Below are positions 40,704 to 49,790 of a DNA stretch of 64,000 nucleotides, piece after piece; position 1 is the first letter of the stretch, and the number at the start of each line of letters is the position of its first letter. The stretch is from Paenibacillus macerans (lineage in GTDB: Bacteria > Bacillota > Bacilli > Paenibacillales > Paenibacillaceae), in the NCBI RefSeq assembly GCF_900454495.1, contig NZ_UGSI01000001.1, positions 930,001 through 994,000 on the forward strand. Reading direction: 5' to 3'. Below the pieces are notes generated by a model. The model was not told the origin of the DNA and made no database searches. It saw only the letters and a program-made list of their open reading frames with translations. Both the position numbers and the translations under genes were made by a program.

Positions 40704-42509
40704 TTATCCCGCCGGCAGCGCAGAGGTCAGCCAGATGTCCTTAAAATCCATCCAGCCGAGATTGTTGATCGCGAGCCCCCGAATCGACGGGTGGACGTAA
40801 GTGTGCAGCTTTTGATGAACCAAAAACATCACCTGCGCCTCTTCCTGCAGCCGGAATTCGATTTGCCGAAGCAAAGCCTGGCGCCGTTCCGCGGAGGAGG
40901 AAGCCAGCACCTCGGACACCATGCCGAACACCCAGCGGGTCAGTTCCGGGGGCATAGTCCGGCGCAGGAAGCTGTTATCCATCAAATAGCATTCCAACTC
41001 GCAAACTTCATCTTCGGCGAAAACAAGGCAGGACAAAACGCAGTCCGCTTCCTGGGAAAGATCGGCCGTGTTGGCCATATTCGATTTATCCGCATAGCGG
41101 ATTTCCACAGGAATTCCGATCGTGGCGCATTGCCACCGGATCCATTCCGCTTCATCGCGGTCCAGATAATTGGCGATAAGACGGATTGGGGTGCCGTCGT
41201 ATCCGGACTCCTCCAGCAGCTGCCGGGCCGCCGCGGGATCGTGGCGGTGGATGCCAAGCGCGGCATCTTCGGTAGGGCGGAAACTGCGGGCCGGGTATCC
41301 CGGTTTTCCGGTATGCGCGAGCATGCCGGGACGGTCAATGATCAGATTGACCGCCTGGCGGAAAGCCAGCGACTGCTGGGGCCCCTTTTTGTTGCGGTTC
41401 CAGTTGATCAGGCTGCATCCTTTGCAAAGCTTCTCGATCCGTTCCCAATCCGTTCCGGCACGATCGGGAATGCGGGTATCGCCTCCGATAATCTGCTCCC
41501 ATTTGATTCTGGAGGAATTCGGGATGTTGTCGGGCAGGAACACAAGGGTCACGCCGTCCAGATAAGCTCTGCCGAGAAAATACGCCGGGTTCACCTCCAG
41601 CTCCATCCGGCTGTCGCTCCAGTGCGTCAGGCGAAAAGGGCCCGTGCCGCTCGGCTGCGTCCAAAAAGCTTGCTCATCCCGGCCGAGCAGGTCGGAGGGA
41701 AGAAGGGAAGCGCAGGATGAACAGAGGAGGCGGGGGAACAGCCAGTTCGGCTGGGTCAGGAAAAATTTGACCGTTCTCGGGTCAGGCGCCTCCATCCGTT
41801 CCACGGTAGCCAACAGCCAGAGGTTGGCCGAACCGTCTTTCAGGCGGCCGAAGGTAAACATGACGTCTTCCGCGGTCAGCTCTTTGCCGTGGTGAAAACG
41901 GACGCCTTTACGCAGGTGGAACGTCCATTCGTCACCGTTTTCGTTATGCTCCCAATGGTGCGCGATCATCGGCACGACTTCGCCAAGCGTTCCGTCGAAT
42001 TGGACCAGCCGGTCGAACAATTGCCGGACCAAATGCGAGTCGAACCCGTAAAACAGGTTGGCCGGGTCGAGCGTCATCGGCTTCTTGTATACGGGCAAAC
42101 GAAAAATGTCCCTGCAGCTTTGGCCGGCGGCGAGTTGCTCGATCCCGAATTGCTCGTTTAACCATAAAATAAACTGTTCCACCACCGGCTTATCCTCTTC
42201 GCGCTGATTGAGGAATTCAAACGCCTCCCGGTATTCCCCCTTTTGCGCCAAAGTTTGCGCCAGTTGCAGAAGAAAAGCGGGCCGGCCGATGCGGAGAACG
42301 AGCCGGGAGCGGTGGCCGCGGCCCCGGCCGGGATGCCACTCGATCAGCTCTTCTTCCTGCAGCTTGCGGATAATCAGCTTGACGTTTCGCTCGGTGCAGT
42401 GAAACAGCTCCGTCAAATCCTCCAGCGCCACCTCCACTTCCCGCGTTTCCGTCGATTCCGGCCCGGAAAAATGATTAAGCAAAGTTACATAACGTTCTGC
42501 CGTTAACAT
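40704..42509 (-). CDS. SgrR-like regulator with peptide-type solute-binding domain
   Basis: A 601-residue protein. Residues 1-110 are a DNA-binding N-terminal domain of the SgrR type (LTAERYVTLLNHF, ELFHCTERNVKLIIRKLQEEELIEWHPGRGRGHRS) and residues about 150-590 are an SBP_bac_5 domain (LPVYKKPMTLDPANLFYGFDSHLVRQLFDRLV, ...HWEHNENGDEWTFHLRKGVRFHHGKELTAEDVMFTFG). No signal peptide, so cytoplasmic. Such proteins sense a sugar-phosphate or other ligand; in Paenibacillus they are common next to transporters, but no transporter lies beside it here. The gene is convergent with nothing and faces the small 60-residue gene divergently. Confidence 0.88.
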   Translation of the reverse strand: MLTAERYVTLLNHFSGPESTETREVEVALEDLTELFHCTERNVKLIIRKLQEEELIEWHPGRGRGHRSRLVLRIGRPAFLLQLAQTLAQKGEYREAFEFLNQREEDKPVVEQFILWLNEQFGIEQLAAGQSCRDIFRLPVYKKPMTLDPANLFYGFDSHLVRQLFDRLVQFDGTLGEVVPMIAHHWEHNENGDEWTFHLRKGVRFHHGKELTAEDVMFTFGRLKDGSANLWLLATVERMEAPDPRTVKFFLTQPNWLFPRLLCSSCASLLPSDLLGRDEQAFWTQPSGTGPFRLTHWSDSRMELEVNPAYFLGRAYLDGVTLVFLPDNIPNSSRIKWEQIIGGDTRIPDRAGTDWERIEKLCKGCSLINWNRNKKGPQQSLAFRQAVNLIIDRPGMLAHTGKPGYPARSFRPTEDAALGIHRHDPAAARQLLEESGYDGTPIRLIANYLDRDEAEWIRWQCATIGIPVEIRYADKSNMANTADLSQEADCVLSCLVFAEDEVCELECYLMDNSFLRRTMPPELTRWVFGMVSEVLASSSAERRQALLRQIEFRLQEEAQVMFLVHQKLHTYVHPSIRGLAINNLGWMDFKDIWLTSALPAG

Positions 42510-42710
42510 ATGCGATCGCCTCCACAGCGGATATTATCTTGATGCTTGCAAGTACAAAGAACCGTAATTCCCGGACATGTCCCGCTTGTTTCCCTAAAAG
42601 GGGAAGTGCTTTGGCAATAGTGTACACTTTTTCTTCCTGCTTTTAAAGCGGATAATGAGAGCAGTTTAAACAGCTAGAATCAAACGGGAAGCCGTAAGGA
42701 GGTCATACGC

Positions 42711-42893
42711 ATGAGTTTCGATGAATTTTACCGCAGGGAGCGGGAGCTGAAGCATTATCATAAAACAAAGGGCAAGCTTTACGAAGCATGGTATATAGAC
42801 GACAAGATCATTCGGGAACGGTGCGGCAAGGGCAAAAGGGCGCAAAACGCGTGGGTGAAGACGCTTCGTTCGTTTTTTCAAATGGTCAAATGA
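42711..42893 (+). CDS. 60-residue basic protein, unknown function
   Basis: Opens MSFDEFYRRERELKHYHKTKGKLYEAWY and ends GKRAQNAWVKTLRSFFQMVK; rich in Lys, Arg, Tyr and Trp. AAGGAGG lies 8 bases before the ATG, so it is well started. Divergent from the sgrR-like gene and 95 bases before the glycosyltransferase gene. No family recognised. Confidence 0.6.
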   Translation: MSFDEFYRRERELKHYHKTKGKLYEAWYIDDKIIRERCGKGKRAQNAWVKTLRSFFQMVK

Positions 42894-42987
42894 TAGAACT
42901 CTAAATTCGGCCTTTGCCCCGCAGCAACCAAAGCTCCGGACGCATATGGTGAATAAGCCATCTGATCCTATGCGTAAGGAGGATAAA

Positions 42988-44064
42988 ATGAACATTTTAA
43001 TGGTTGCGCCCGAGCAGATTCCGGTTCCGGGGAACGGATCGGTGGAAATTTGCATGCTGGCGATCGCCAAAGAGCTGGCCGCCCGCCATACCGTTACGAT
43101 CCTCAGCAGACAGTCGAAAGGCTTGCCGCCGGTGAGCCGCACCGGCAAATTAACGATCGTCCGCGTGCCTTCGGGCAGTCCGAACCGATATATCGCTTCC
43201 GTGCTGAATTATTTAAAAGGCAGGAACTATGACCTGATTCAGGTCGACAACCGGCCCCATTACGCGGCCAAAATCAAAGCCGCTTTTCCGCGCACGCCGG
43301 TCTCCCTGTTCCTTCATTCATTAACTTTTGTGAGAAATACGTCCGCGGTGGCCGCCAGCATAGCCAAACCCGATCTCATCGTCGCCAACAGCGATTCGCT
43401 GAAAGCGAAATTGTCGGAGCGATTCGCCCGGTTGGCGGGTAAAATATATACGGTGCACCTGGGAGTCGATACCGAACGTTTTAAACCGCCAGCCCGGCGA
43501 ACAGTCGCTCCGGGTCAATTCCGGGTGCTGTTTGCCGGAAGGGTCATCCCCCGCAAAGGAGTCCCCGTTCTGATCAAAGCCATCGAACTGGTGCGGCGGG
43601 AATGCGCCGGAGCGAGCCTGACGGTCGTCGGAGGGGGAAAAGCCGGGTATTTGCGGGAGCTGCGCCGGTTGGCCGGCAAGCATCGGGTGCCCGTCCGCTT
43701 TGTGGGGAAGGTTCCGCATCGGCAGATCGACCGTTATTTCCGTCAGGCCGACTGCTTTGCTTGTCCTTCTCAAGAGCACGAAGCGTTCGGCCTCGTCAAT
43801 GTAGAGGCGATGGCCTCCGGGCTGCCTGTCGTAGCCTCCAATATCGGGGGCATCGGGGAAATCGTAGGCCATGGCCACAACGGTTATTTGGTAAAGCCCT
43901 ATTCGGACCCCCGGGAGCATGCCAAGTGGATTTTACAGTTGGCGAAACATCCGGAAGCGGCTGCAAAAATGTCCAAACAGGCCAGACGCGATGCGGTAAG
44001 CAAGTTCGGCTGGAACCAGACGGCCGCGAACCTGATGAAGATTTATAACCGGTATGTATCCTGA
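42988..44064 (+). CDS. GT4-type glycosyltransferase (YtcC/CotSA-like)
   Basis: A 358-residue glycosyltransferase of the GT-B fold. The N-terminal half opens MNILMVAPEQIPVPGNGSVEIC; the C-terminal half has LFAGRVIPRKGVPVLIKAIEL, and the nucleotide-sugar motif EHEAFGLVNVEAMASGLPVVASNIGGIGEI (EX7E). ATG 42988 follows AAGGAGGAT by 7 bases. The relatives YtcC and CotSA of B. subtilis sit beside spore coat genes, and here a YheC/D coat gene follows in convergent orientation, so modification of a spore-surface polymer is plausible. Confidence 0.88.
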   Translation: MNILMVAPEQIPVPGNGSVEICMLAIAKELAARHTVTILSRQSKGLPPVSRTGKLTIVRVPSGSPNRYIASVLNYLKGRNYDLIQVDNRPHYAAKIKAAFPRTPVSLFLHSLTFVRNTSAVAASIAKPDLIVANSDSLKAKLSERFARLAGKIYTVHLGVDTERFKPPARRTVAPGQFRVLFAGRVIPRKGVPVLIKAIELVRRECAGASLTVVGGGKAGYLRELRRLAGKHRVPVRFVGKVPHRQIDRYFRQADCFACPSQEHEAFGLVNVEAMASGLPVVASNIGGIGEIVGHGHNGYLVKPYSDPREHAKWILQLAKHPEAAAKMSKQARRDAVSKFGWNQTAANLMKIYNRYVS

Positions 44065-44070
44065 AAACAC

Positions 44071-44118
44071 GGGCGGAGGATTGCTGCAGGCATCATGCGG
44101 CAATCCTCCGCGTTTTTG
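44071..44118 (+). terminator. Terminator between convergent glycosyltransferase and yheC/D-like genes
   Basis: GCGGAGGATTGC and GCAATCCTCCGC form a perfect 12-base stem around 15 bases, followed by GTTTTT. Confidence 0.88.
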
Positions 44119-44126
44119 GATTAGAG

Positions 44127-44903
44127 CTATTTGCGCTGAACTCTTCCGTTCGCACGGGAATAGCGGATGACCGTGCGGAATATGTTTTTGTCCTTTAACT
44201 TCCTGAATATATACGGGTCCGGCGATGTATTGACTTCGAGGATCCAGGGACGCAGCTTTTGGTCGACGGCAATATCCGCGCCGATTTCGCGGATCCCGGG
44301 AAAAACCTTATGAAGGTGGTTGGCGACGTCTTCGCCAAGGTCTTGCAAGTCTGTGCAATATGCCTTGATTTTGGGGCCTTTCATATGTGGGGAAAGCAGT
44401 TTTTCCACAGGCATTAGCGTGCCGTCGCTATGATAGTTGGTGACGATTTTTTTAGGGTGGGCCAGCCTGCCGATGTAACCGGTTGTTTTCCAGACTTTTT
44501 GCGGCGTTTTTTGGACCATGACCCGCAGATCAAACGTGCGGTTTTGGTAGGTGAGCAGGTGAATGCCTTGTTGAACGAGGTAGTCCCCCTTTCGTTTATG
44601 CTGTTGGATAGACACATAAAGTTCGTCGAAAGTTTTGAAGGAACGGGCCTTGGTTTCGAGCTGGTACCGGTACGGGACGGCGCTTGCCGCCGGTTTCAAC
44701 TCCACTCTCATCACTCCTCTTCCCAGGGAGCCGTTAACCGGTTTGACGTAAACCATTTTGTGCTTCTTAAGCATGTTAAGCAGGTTGGCCCGGCTGAACT
44801 TGCGCATCTCCGGCAGGAAGGGCCTTAGTTTTTTGTTTTCCAGGAGCGCTTTGTTTTTTTTCCATTTGCTGATTACATGGCGCGGATGCCGGCCTGGTTT
44901 CAT
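44127..44903 (-). CDS. YheC/YheD-family spore coat-associated protein (ATP-grasp)
   Basis: A 258-residue protein. KKHKMVYVKPVNGSLGRGVMRVEL, YLVQQGIHLLTYQNRTFDLRVMVQK and the C-terminal GADIAVDQKLRPWILEVNTSPD are the ATP-grasp features of YheC/YheD, which are deposited on the endospore. GGGGAATTTAATCC precedes the ATG at 44901-44903. It is shorter than YheD (about 450 residues) and lacks the N-terminal YheC-type extension. Convergent with the glycosyltransferase gene. Confidence 0.9.
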   Translation of the reverse strand: MKPGRHPRHVISKWKKNKALLENKKLRPFLPEMRKFSRANLLNMLKKHKMVYVKPVNGSLGRGVMRVELKPAASAVPYRYQLETKARSFKTFDELYVSIQQHKRKGDYLVQQGIHLLTYQNRTFDLRVMVQKTPQKVWKTTGYIGRLAHPKKIVTNYHSDGTLMPVEKLLSPHMKGPKIKAYCTDLQDLGEDVANHLHKVFPGIREIGADIAVDQKLRPWILEVNTSPDPYIFRKLKDKNIFRTVIRYSRANGRVQRK

Positions 44904-45006
44904 GGATTAAATTCCCCTTTGCGGCGTTTTACTGGCAGTGTATTCGCGGCTATGTCCGAAAGGAAAGGATAATGACCTATGCAGCGGAAAAAATCTGCCG
45001 GCGGCT

Positions 45007-45046
45007 TTGACAAAAAAAGTTAGCTATAATATAATTGTTATAACAA
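45007..45046 (+). promoter_or_regulatory. Sigma-A promoter and MarR-type palindromic operator
   Basis: TTGACA (45007-45012), 17-base spacer, TATAAT (45030-45035): consensus. Overlapping its downstream end is the perfect palindrome TTGTTATAACAA (45035-45046), a typical MarR-family operator. The regulator gene starts 29 bases later, which indicates autorepression. Confidence 0.85.
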
Positions 45047-45074
45047 CTAATTTGCGGAAAGGGAAGTATTGCGG

Positions 45075-45554
45075 ATGGAGGCGGATCAACGCGGGGCCGA
45101 CTTGGCGGTCGGCTTCATTATGGGCGTGACCTACCGGAAAATCGCGTCATTGCTGCAGCATCGTTTGAAGGAGTACGACATTACCCCGGAGCAGTGGTCC
45201 GTGCTTAATCAGATTGACCAATCCGAGGGTTTGATTCAAAAAGAAATCGCCGACCGCTGCGGCAAAGACAAGCCTACGACCACGCGCATCCTCGATTTAT
45301 TGGAAAGCAAGGGCTTAATCTACAAGCAGACCGGAAAGCAGGACCGCCGATCCTTTGCGGTGTTCAGTACGGAGCGCGGCAGGGCGTTAATCCGGGAAAC
45401 AATCGCGCTGGAGCAAGGGGTCACGGAAGAGGTGAAGCGCTGCATGTCCGAAGAGGAGTACCTCATGCTGCTGAATTTGCTGGAGCGGGTCAACGCGCAC
45501 ATTTCCAGGCAGCTGGAGCACAATCAGATAGAGAGTGGGAGAAATCAGAGATGA
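45075..45554 (+). CDS. MarR-family transcriptional regulator
   Basis: A 159-residue winged-helix regulator: EQWSVLNQIDQSEGLIQKEIADRCGKDKPTTTRILDLLESKGLI (helix-turn-helix) followed by the wing KQTGKQDRRSFAVFSTERG. ATG 45075 with GGGAAG 8 bases upstream is preferred to TTG 45069. It overlaps the next gene by four bases (ATGA), an MFS pump. The promoter carries a matching palindrome, so it should repress its own operon and be released by a substrate of the pump. Confidence 0.92.
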   Translation: MEADQRGADLAVGFIMGVTYRKIASLLQHRLKEYDITPEQWSVLNQIDQSEGLIQKEIADRCGKDKPTTTRILDLLESKGLIYKQTGKQDRRSFAVFSTERGRALIRETIALEQGVTEEVKRCMSEEEYLMLLNLLERVNAHISRQLEHNQIESGRNQR

Positions 45555-46822
45555 AAGCATCCATTCAATCCGAGCCATTGTGGACGAGGTCGTTTATTTC
45601 GTTAACGATCTCTACTTTTTTGCTGTTTTTAAATTTGCATATGCTGCTGTCTTCATTTTCGGCTTACGTCAAAAACGAATTGGCCGCCACAGATTTGCAG
45701 GTCAGTCTGGTGACCAGCGTGTTTGCGGCTTCCGCCATCGTTACGCGCTTTTTGGCGGCGGCATTGTTAAAAAGAATGTCTTCGAACAGCTTGTTGTTCA
45801 TCGGCCTGGCCATTGCGGCGGCCACGACTGCGCTGAACAGCCTGGCCGGTTCCGTCGGGGGGCTGCTGATCGTCAGGGCCGGATACGGGGTCGGCTTCGG
45901 GATCGCCAGCACGATTCTGCCGACGCTCGTTTCGCAAATCATACCGGTCCGGCGGATGGGGGAAGGCATCGGGTATTTCGGTTTGTCCACCAGCTTGGCG
46001 ATGTCGGTTGGCCCGATGATCGGACTTAACGTGATGGGGCTGTTTGGATTCGGCACATTGACGCTGGCCGGTTCGGCAGCGGTGGTGATCATGATTCCGC
46101 TTTTGCTGCTGACCCGGGCGCTGCCGCCCGCATCCCGCGGCCAAGCAGCGGGCAAGGTTAATCAAGAGGAGGCGTCCGGCGGCCGAAAGGAAGGCGAAGG
46201 CAAGATAACCCGCGGCTTCAACCGCAAGCTCTTGTTCCCCGCTTTTTTAAATGTTGTATTGGCGATTACCTACAGCGGGTTGCTCAGCTTTATCGCGCTT
46301 TACGGAGAGTTTGTCCATTTGTCCCAGGTTGGCCTGTTTTTCCTGTTTAACGCCTTTACGATCGTCATTATCCGCCCGATCTCCGGCCGCATCTTCGACA
46401 GCAGGGGACATGCCGCCGTTCTTTTGCCCGCCGCCGTGTCGGTGATCGCCAGCATGGTGATCCTATCGTTCACAACGTCGCTGGGCATGCTGATTTTGTC
46501 GGCATTGCTGTACGGGCTTGGCTTTGGCGCGATTCAGCCGACGCTACAGGCCTGGATGATCCGAAGCAGCTCGCCCGAGCAATACGGTGCGGCCAACAGC
46601 ATGTTTTACAATTCCACCGATTTCGGCGTTGCGATCGGATCGGTCATTTTGGGAGCGATCGCTTCCGCTACGGATTACGCCGTAATGTACCGGTATTCCG
46701 CCGGGTTTATGGGCATGTTCATGGTCATTTATTTGCTGGTCATGGCGGCGGCGCGGAGCGGGCAAGCTAGGGCAACCTCGAAATCATTGAACGATAAACT
46801 TGAACGGGCAAGCGAAAACTAA
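45551..46822 (+). CDS. MFS drug-efflux transporter, MarR-controlled
   Basis: A 423-residue protein with 12 hydrophobic segments of the MFS type (SFSAYVKNELAATDLQVSLVTSVFAASAIVTRFLAAALLKRM; LFLVGLAIA...; GEGIGYFGLSTSLAMSVGPMIG). GIGYFGLSTSLAMSVGP is a mark of Bacillus multidrug and arabinose-like exporters. The ATG overlaps the end of marR, so the two are co-translated. A terminator follows. It should export a toxic small molecule across the membrane; the molecule is unknown. Confidence 0.88.
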   Translation: MKASIQSEPLWTRSFISLTISTFLLFLNLHMLLSSFSAYVKNELAATDLQVSLVTSVFAASAIVTRFLAAALLKRMSSNSLLFIGLAIAAATTALNSLAGSVGGLLIVRAGYGVGFGIASTILPTLVSQIIPVRRMGEGIGYFGLSTSLAMSVGPMIGLNVMGLFGFGTLTLAGSAAVVIMIPLLLLTRALPPASRGQAAGKVNQEEASGGRKEGEGKITRGFNRKLLFPAFLNVVLAITYSGLLSFIALYGEFVHLSQVGLFFLFNAFTIVIIRPISGRIFDSRGHAAVLLPAAVSVIASMVILSFTTSLGMLILSALLYGLGFGAIQPTLQAWMIRSSSPEQYGAANSMFYNSTDFGVAIGSVILGAIASATDYAVMYRYSAGFMGMFMVIYLLVMAAARSGQARATSKSLNDKLERASEN

Positions 46823-46837
46823 AAAACATTATTGACA

Positions 46838-46880
46838 AGAGCGGGGCGCAAAGGAATGACCTTTGTGCCCCGCTCTTTTT
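46838..46880 (+). terminator. Strong terminator of the marR-MFS operon
   Basis: AGAGCGGGGC..CAAAGG and CCTTTG.GCCCCGCTCT form a long stem with a short loop, followed by TTTT. It is directly upstream of the sigma-G promoter. Confidence 0.92.
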
Positions 46881-46895
46881 GGCTTTCCTTGAATC

Positions 46896-46925
46896 GAATA
46901 CAAATTATGGATATAGGCCATATTA
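46896..46925 (+). promoter_or_regulatory. Sigma-G promoter of the gerA-type operon
   Basis: GAATA (46896-46900), 18-base spacer, CATATTA (46919-46925). This fits the published sigma-G consensus (GHATR and CATxHTA) fully and lies 29 bases before the GerAA start, where forespore expression is expected. Confidence 0.8.
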
Positions 46926-46953
46926 CTGTTAGTTCACGGGTTGGAGGCGCGTT

Positions 46954-48525
46954 ATGAGGAAACTAGGCCGAAATCTACGAAAAGGAAGCCGGGGGAGAGC
47001 CACGGCCCCTGCGGATCGGGAAATGGGTCAAACATTAAGCGATGGCTTGGGCGGCTCATTATCCGGTACGCTTGCTTATCTCCGCTCAAAAATGGGGGGC
47101 AGCTCCGACGTCGTCATTCGCCGGCTGCAAAACCGCGGTCCGGAAGGAGAGGACATCGCTATCTGTTATGTTGGCGGGCTTATTGATCAAATGCTTTTAA
47201 GCGAATTGATCGACGATTTGGACAAGCGTTTTTTTGCTGCGGATCGGGACTATCAGCACCGGCCGATCGCCGAACAAATCAGTACCGGAAACGTAAAGCG
47301 GATTACCAGCGGCAGCGATCTGATCTCCTCCTTATTGAGCGGTTCGGCCGCGATCATTATCGACGGGACGGAAGGCGCCATCGTTGCCCCCATACCGGGG
47401 GGACCGCGCAGATCGGTCGAAGAGCCTTCGACCCAGACCGTCATTCGCGGGCCAAAGGAAGGATTTACCGAGGAGATGTCCACGAATATGGCTTTGCTGA
47501 GACGAAAAATCAGGTCCCCCGATTTGCGTTTCGAAAGCAGAACGGTGGGGACTTATACGCAAACGAAGGTTGTCGTCGCTTATATCGAGGGAGTTGCCAG
47601 TCCTGCCGTGCTTCAAGAGGTACTTAACCGCCTTGATGCCATTCATACGGACAGCATTTTGGAAGGCGGTTATATCGAGGAATTTATCCAGGACAAAGTG
47701 TTCACCCCGTTTCCGACAATCATGAACACGGAGCGTCCCGACGCCGCGGCGGGAAGTTTATTGGAGGGACAAGTTGTCATTCTGGTGGACGGGAGTCCGT
47801 TTGTGCTGATTTGCCCGGTCACGTTTTTCAAATTTTTCCTGTCCAGCGAAGATTATTATCAACGTTACGATATTTCGACCTTTTTGCGTTGGATCCGCCT
47901 GCTTTCCTTTTTAGTCGCCATGCTGCTTCCTTCCTTATATATCGCCGTGACCACCTTTCATCCGGAAATGCTGCCGACCACGATGCTGATCAGTCTGGCG
48001 GCGCAGCGTGAAGGCACGCCCTTGCCGGCCCTGTTTGAGGCCTTGCTGATGGAAATCACGTTTGAAGTCATCCGCGAAGCCGGGGTTCGTATGCCGCGGG
48101 TGGTCGGGTCGGCGATTTCGATCGTCGGCGCGCTCGTCTTGGGGCAGGCTGCGGTGCAAGCCGGTTTGGTATCCGCCGCGATGGTCATCATCGTATCGTT
48201 TACGGCCATCTCCAATTTTGTCATCCCTACGTTCGGCATGTCGTCCGCGGTCAGACTAATCCGCTTCGGATTAATGCTCTTGGCCGGAACGTTTGGATTG
48301 TACGGCATTTTGGCCGGCCTGATCCCGCTCCTGATGCACCTTGTCTCCTTAAGATCGTTTGGGGTCCCTTATTTATTGCCGATCGCCCCTCTGAGCTTTA
48401 CGAATATGAAGGACGTCTTTATTCGGGCGCCCTGGCCGAAGATGAAGAAGCGTCCGGCGTACATCAACGAAGACAACAAAACGAGACAAGGCTCCGTACC
48501 GAACGACGGGCTGAATAAAAAGTAG
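46954..48525 (+). CDS. Spore germinant receptor subunit A (GerA/GerK A-type)
   Basis: A 523-residue protein: a long hydrophilic N-terminal domain (to about residue 300) and four to five hydrophobic segments near residues 305-430. GerA-family motifs are the NLIRRRI-like RLQNRGPEGEDIAICYVGGLIDQ part, DGTEGAIVAPIPGGPRRSVEEPSTQTVIRGPKEGFTE and VIVSFTAISNFVIPTFGMSSAVRL. It forms with B and C subunits the inner-membrane receptor for nutrients in dormant spores. The start follows TTGGAGGCG, and a sigma-G promoter precedes it. Confidence 0.95.
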   Translation: MRKLGRNLRKGSRGRATAPADREMGQTLSDGLGGSLSGTLAYLRSKMGGSSDVVIRRLQNRGPEGEDIAICYVGGLIDQMLLSELIDDLDKRFFAADRDYQHRPIAEQISTGNVKRITSGSDLISSLLSGSAAIIIDGTEGAIVAPIPGGPRRSVEEPSTQTVIRGPKEGFTEEMSTNMALLRRKIRSPDLRFESRTVGTYTQTKVVVAYIEGVASPAVLQEVLNRLDAIHTDSILEGGYIEEFIQDKVFTPFPTIMNTERPDAAAGSLLEGQVVILVDGSPFVLICPVTFFKFFLSSEDYYQRYDISTFLRWIRLLSFLVAMLLPSLYIAVTTFHPEMLPTTMLISLAAQREGTPLPALFEALLMEITFEVIREAGVRMPRVVGSAISIVGALVLGQAAVQAGLVSAAMVIIVSFTAISNFVIPTFGMSSAVRLIRFGLMLLAGTFGLYGILAGLIPLLMHLVSLRSFGVPYLLPIAPLSFTNMKDVFIRAPWPKMKKRPAYINEDNKTRQGSVPNDGLNKK

Positions 48526-48529
48526 GGGA

Positions 48530-49771
48530 ATGAGCGCCAATATGCGGATGTTTTTGTTGCGCTGCGCTGCAGCGGTCATATTTCTTACTGCAACCGGATG
48601 CTGGAATCGTACGGAACTTAATGAGCTGGGCATCACCGTGGCCACGGGATTCGACCGGTCCGGAGACGAGTGGGAAATCTCCTACCAGATTGTCGTTCCC
48701 TCCGCCACGGGAGCCAGCCAGGGAGGAGGCGCCGGCGGCGGCGGCTCTCAGCCCAGCGTGTCCGTGTTTACGACGAAAGGAAAGACGATTCGTGAAGCGG
48801 TCGCTCACGGGTATGAGGAGAATCCGCGCCAGCTCTACTTCGGCCACACCGAGATCACGATCATCGGCAAAGAGGCGGCGGAAGCGGGGATTAACCAAAT
48901 TTTGGATTTATATTTCCGCACGGTCGAAGCGCGCGAAACCGTACTGGTTGCCGTTACGGATCGCAAGGCCTCGGATATGTTGAGAAATATGGTGCCTCGG
49001 GAGAAAATTCCCGGCAGCGCGCTGGCCGATATCATGCGTAAACAGAGTGCCAATTCTTCCTATTTTCCAATCATTAACCTGTTTCAGCTGGCGCTAAAAA
49101 TTTCGTCCGACTCGCGGGCGGCCGGCGTACCGGTTATAAGCGTTCCGGAAGGAAGCGAAAAGCCTTTGGAATCCCTGGATATCAACAAAACCACCTCTCC
49201 CCCCGTTAAAATGAAAATCGTGCGGCTGGGAGTATTCAAAGGCGATCGGCTGGCGGGATGGCTGAACCGGGCGCAGAGTTACGGCATTGCCTGGCTTACC
49301 GATCAGGTAAAGGGCAGTACTCTGTCGTTTACTTGTCCGCGGACCGATTCTAAGGGTTCCCTGCGTATTATTACAGCGAAAACGAATATAACGCCCGTAA
49401 AGGCGGGGGATCATTACAAAATGAAGGTCAACATTCAAGCCAGCGGAGATTTGATGGAATATATGTGCGAGGGCGATCCCTTTAGTCCAAAGACGATACA
49501 GGCGCTCGAGCGGGAAGTTGGCGTTACGATTATCGATACGGTTAATACGGGTTGGGAAGCCGCGCAAAAAATGCGCGTGGATTTGCCGGGATTTGCCGGA
49601 AAGATTCATCGGAAAGATCCTAAAGCCTGGAGACAGCTGAAGGATCACTGGGAAGAGGAACTCTCCAAGATCGAACTGGAAGTGCATGTGACGGTAAAAA
49701 TCGAGCGTCCCGGCTTATTGAAGAAATCGTTTAAGCAGTTGTCCCAAAAAACGGCCCCAGGTGGCGGATGA
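48530..49771 (+). CDS. Spore germinant receptor lipoprotein subunit C (Ger(x)C)
   Basis: A 413-residue lipoprotein: signal peptide with lipobox TATGC (Cys24), WNRTELNELGITVATGFDRSGDEW, then YFGHTEITIIGKEAAEAGINQILDLYFR and the C-terminal domain (IKKSKKDPKAWRQLKDHWEEELSKIELEVHVTVKI). This is the C subunit of GerA-type receptors, on the outer face of the inner spore membrane. It follows the A subunit by 4 bases and precedes the B subunit, order A-C-B. Confidence 0.94.
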   Translation: MSANMRMFLLRCAAAVIFLTATGCWNRTELNELGITVATGFDRSGDEWEISYQIVVPSATGASQGGGAGGGGSQPSVSVFTTKGKTIREAVAHGYEENPRQLYFGHTEITIIGKEAAEAGINQILDLYFRTVEARETVLVAVTDRKASDMLRNMVPREKIPGSALADIMRKQSANSSYFPIINLFQLALKISSDSRAAGVPVISVPEGSEKPLESLDINKTTSPPVKMKIVRLGVFKGDRLAGWLNRAQSYGIAWLTDQVKGSTLSFTCPRTDSKGSLRIITAKTNITPVKAGDHYKMKVNIQASGDLMEYMCEGDPFSPKTIQALEREVGVTIIDTVNTGWEAAQKMRVDLPGFAGKIHRKDPKAWRQLKDHWEEELSKIELEVHVTVKIERPGLLKKSFKQLSQKTAPGGG

Positions 49772-49790
49772 AGCAGGAAGAAGGTAAATC

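Noticed and set aside
40611..41720. A 369-codon plus-strand frame opposite the SgrR-like gene
   Set aside because: No motif or ribosome binding site; the minus-strand protein is complete and recognisable.
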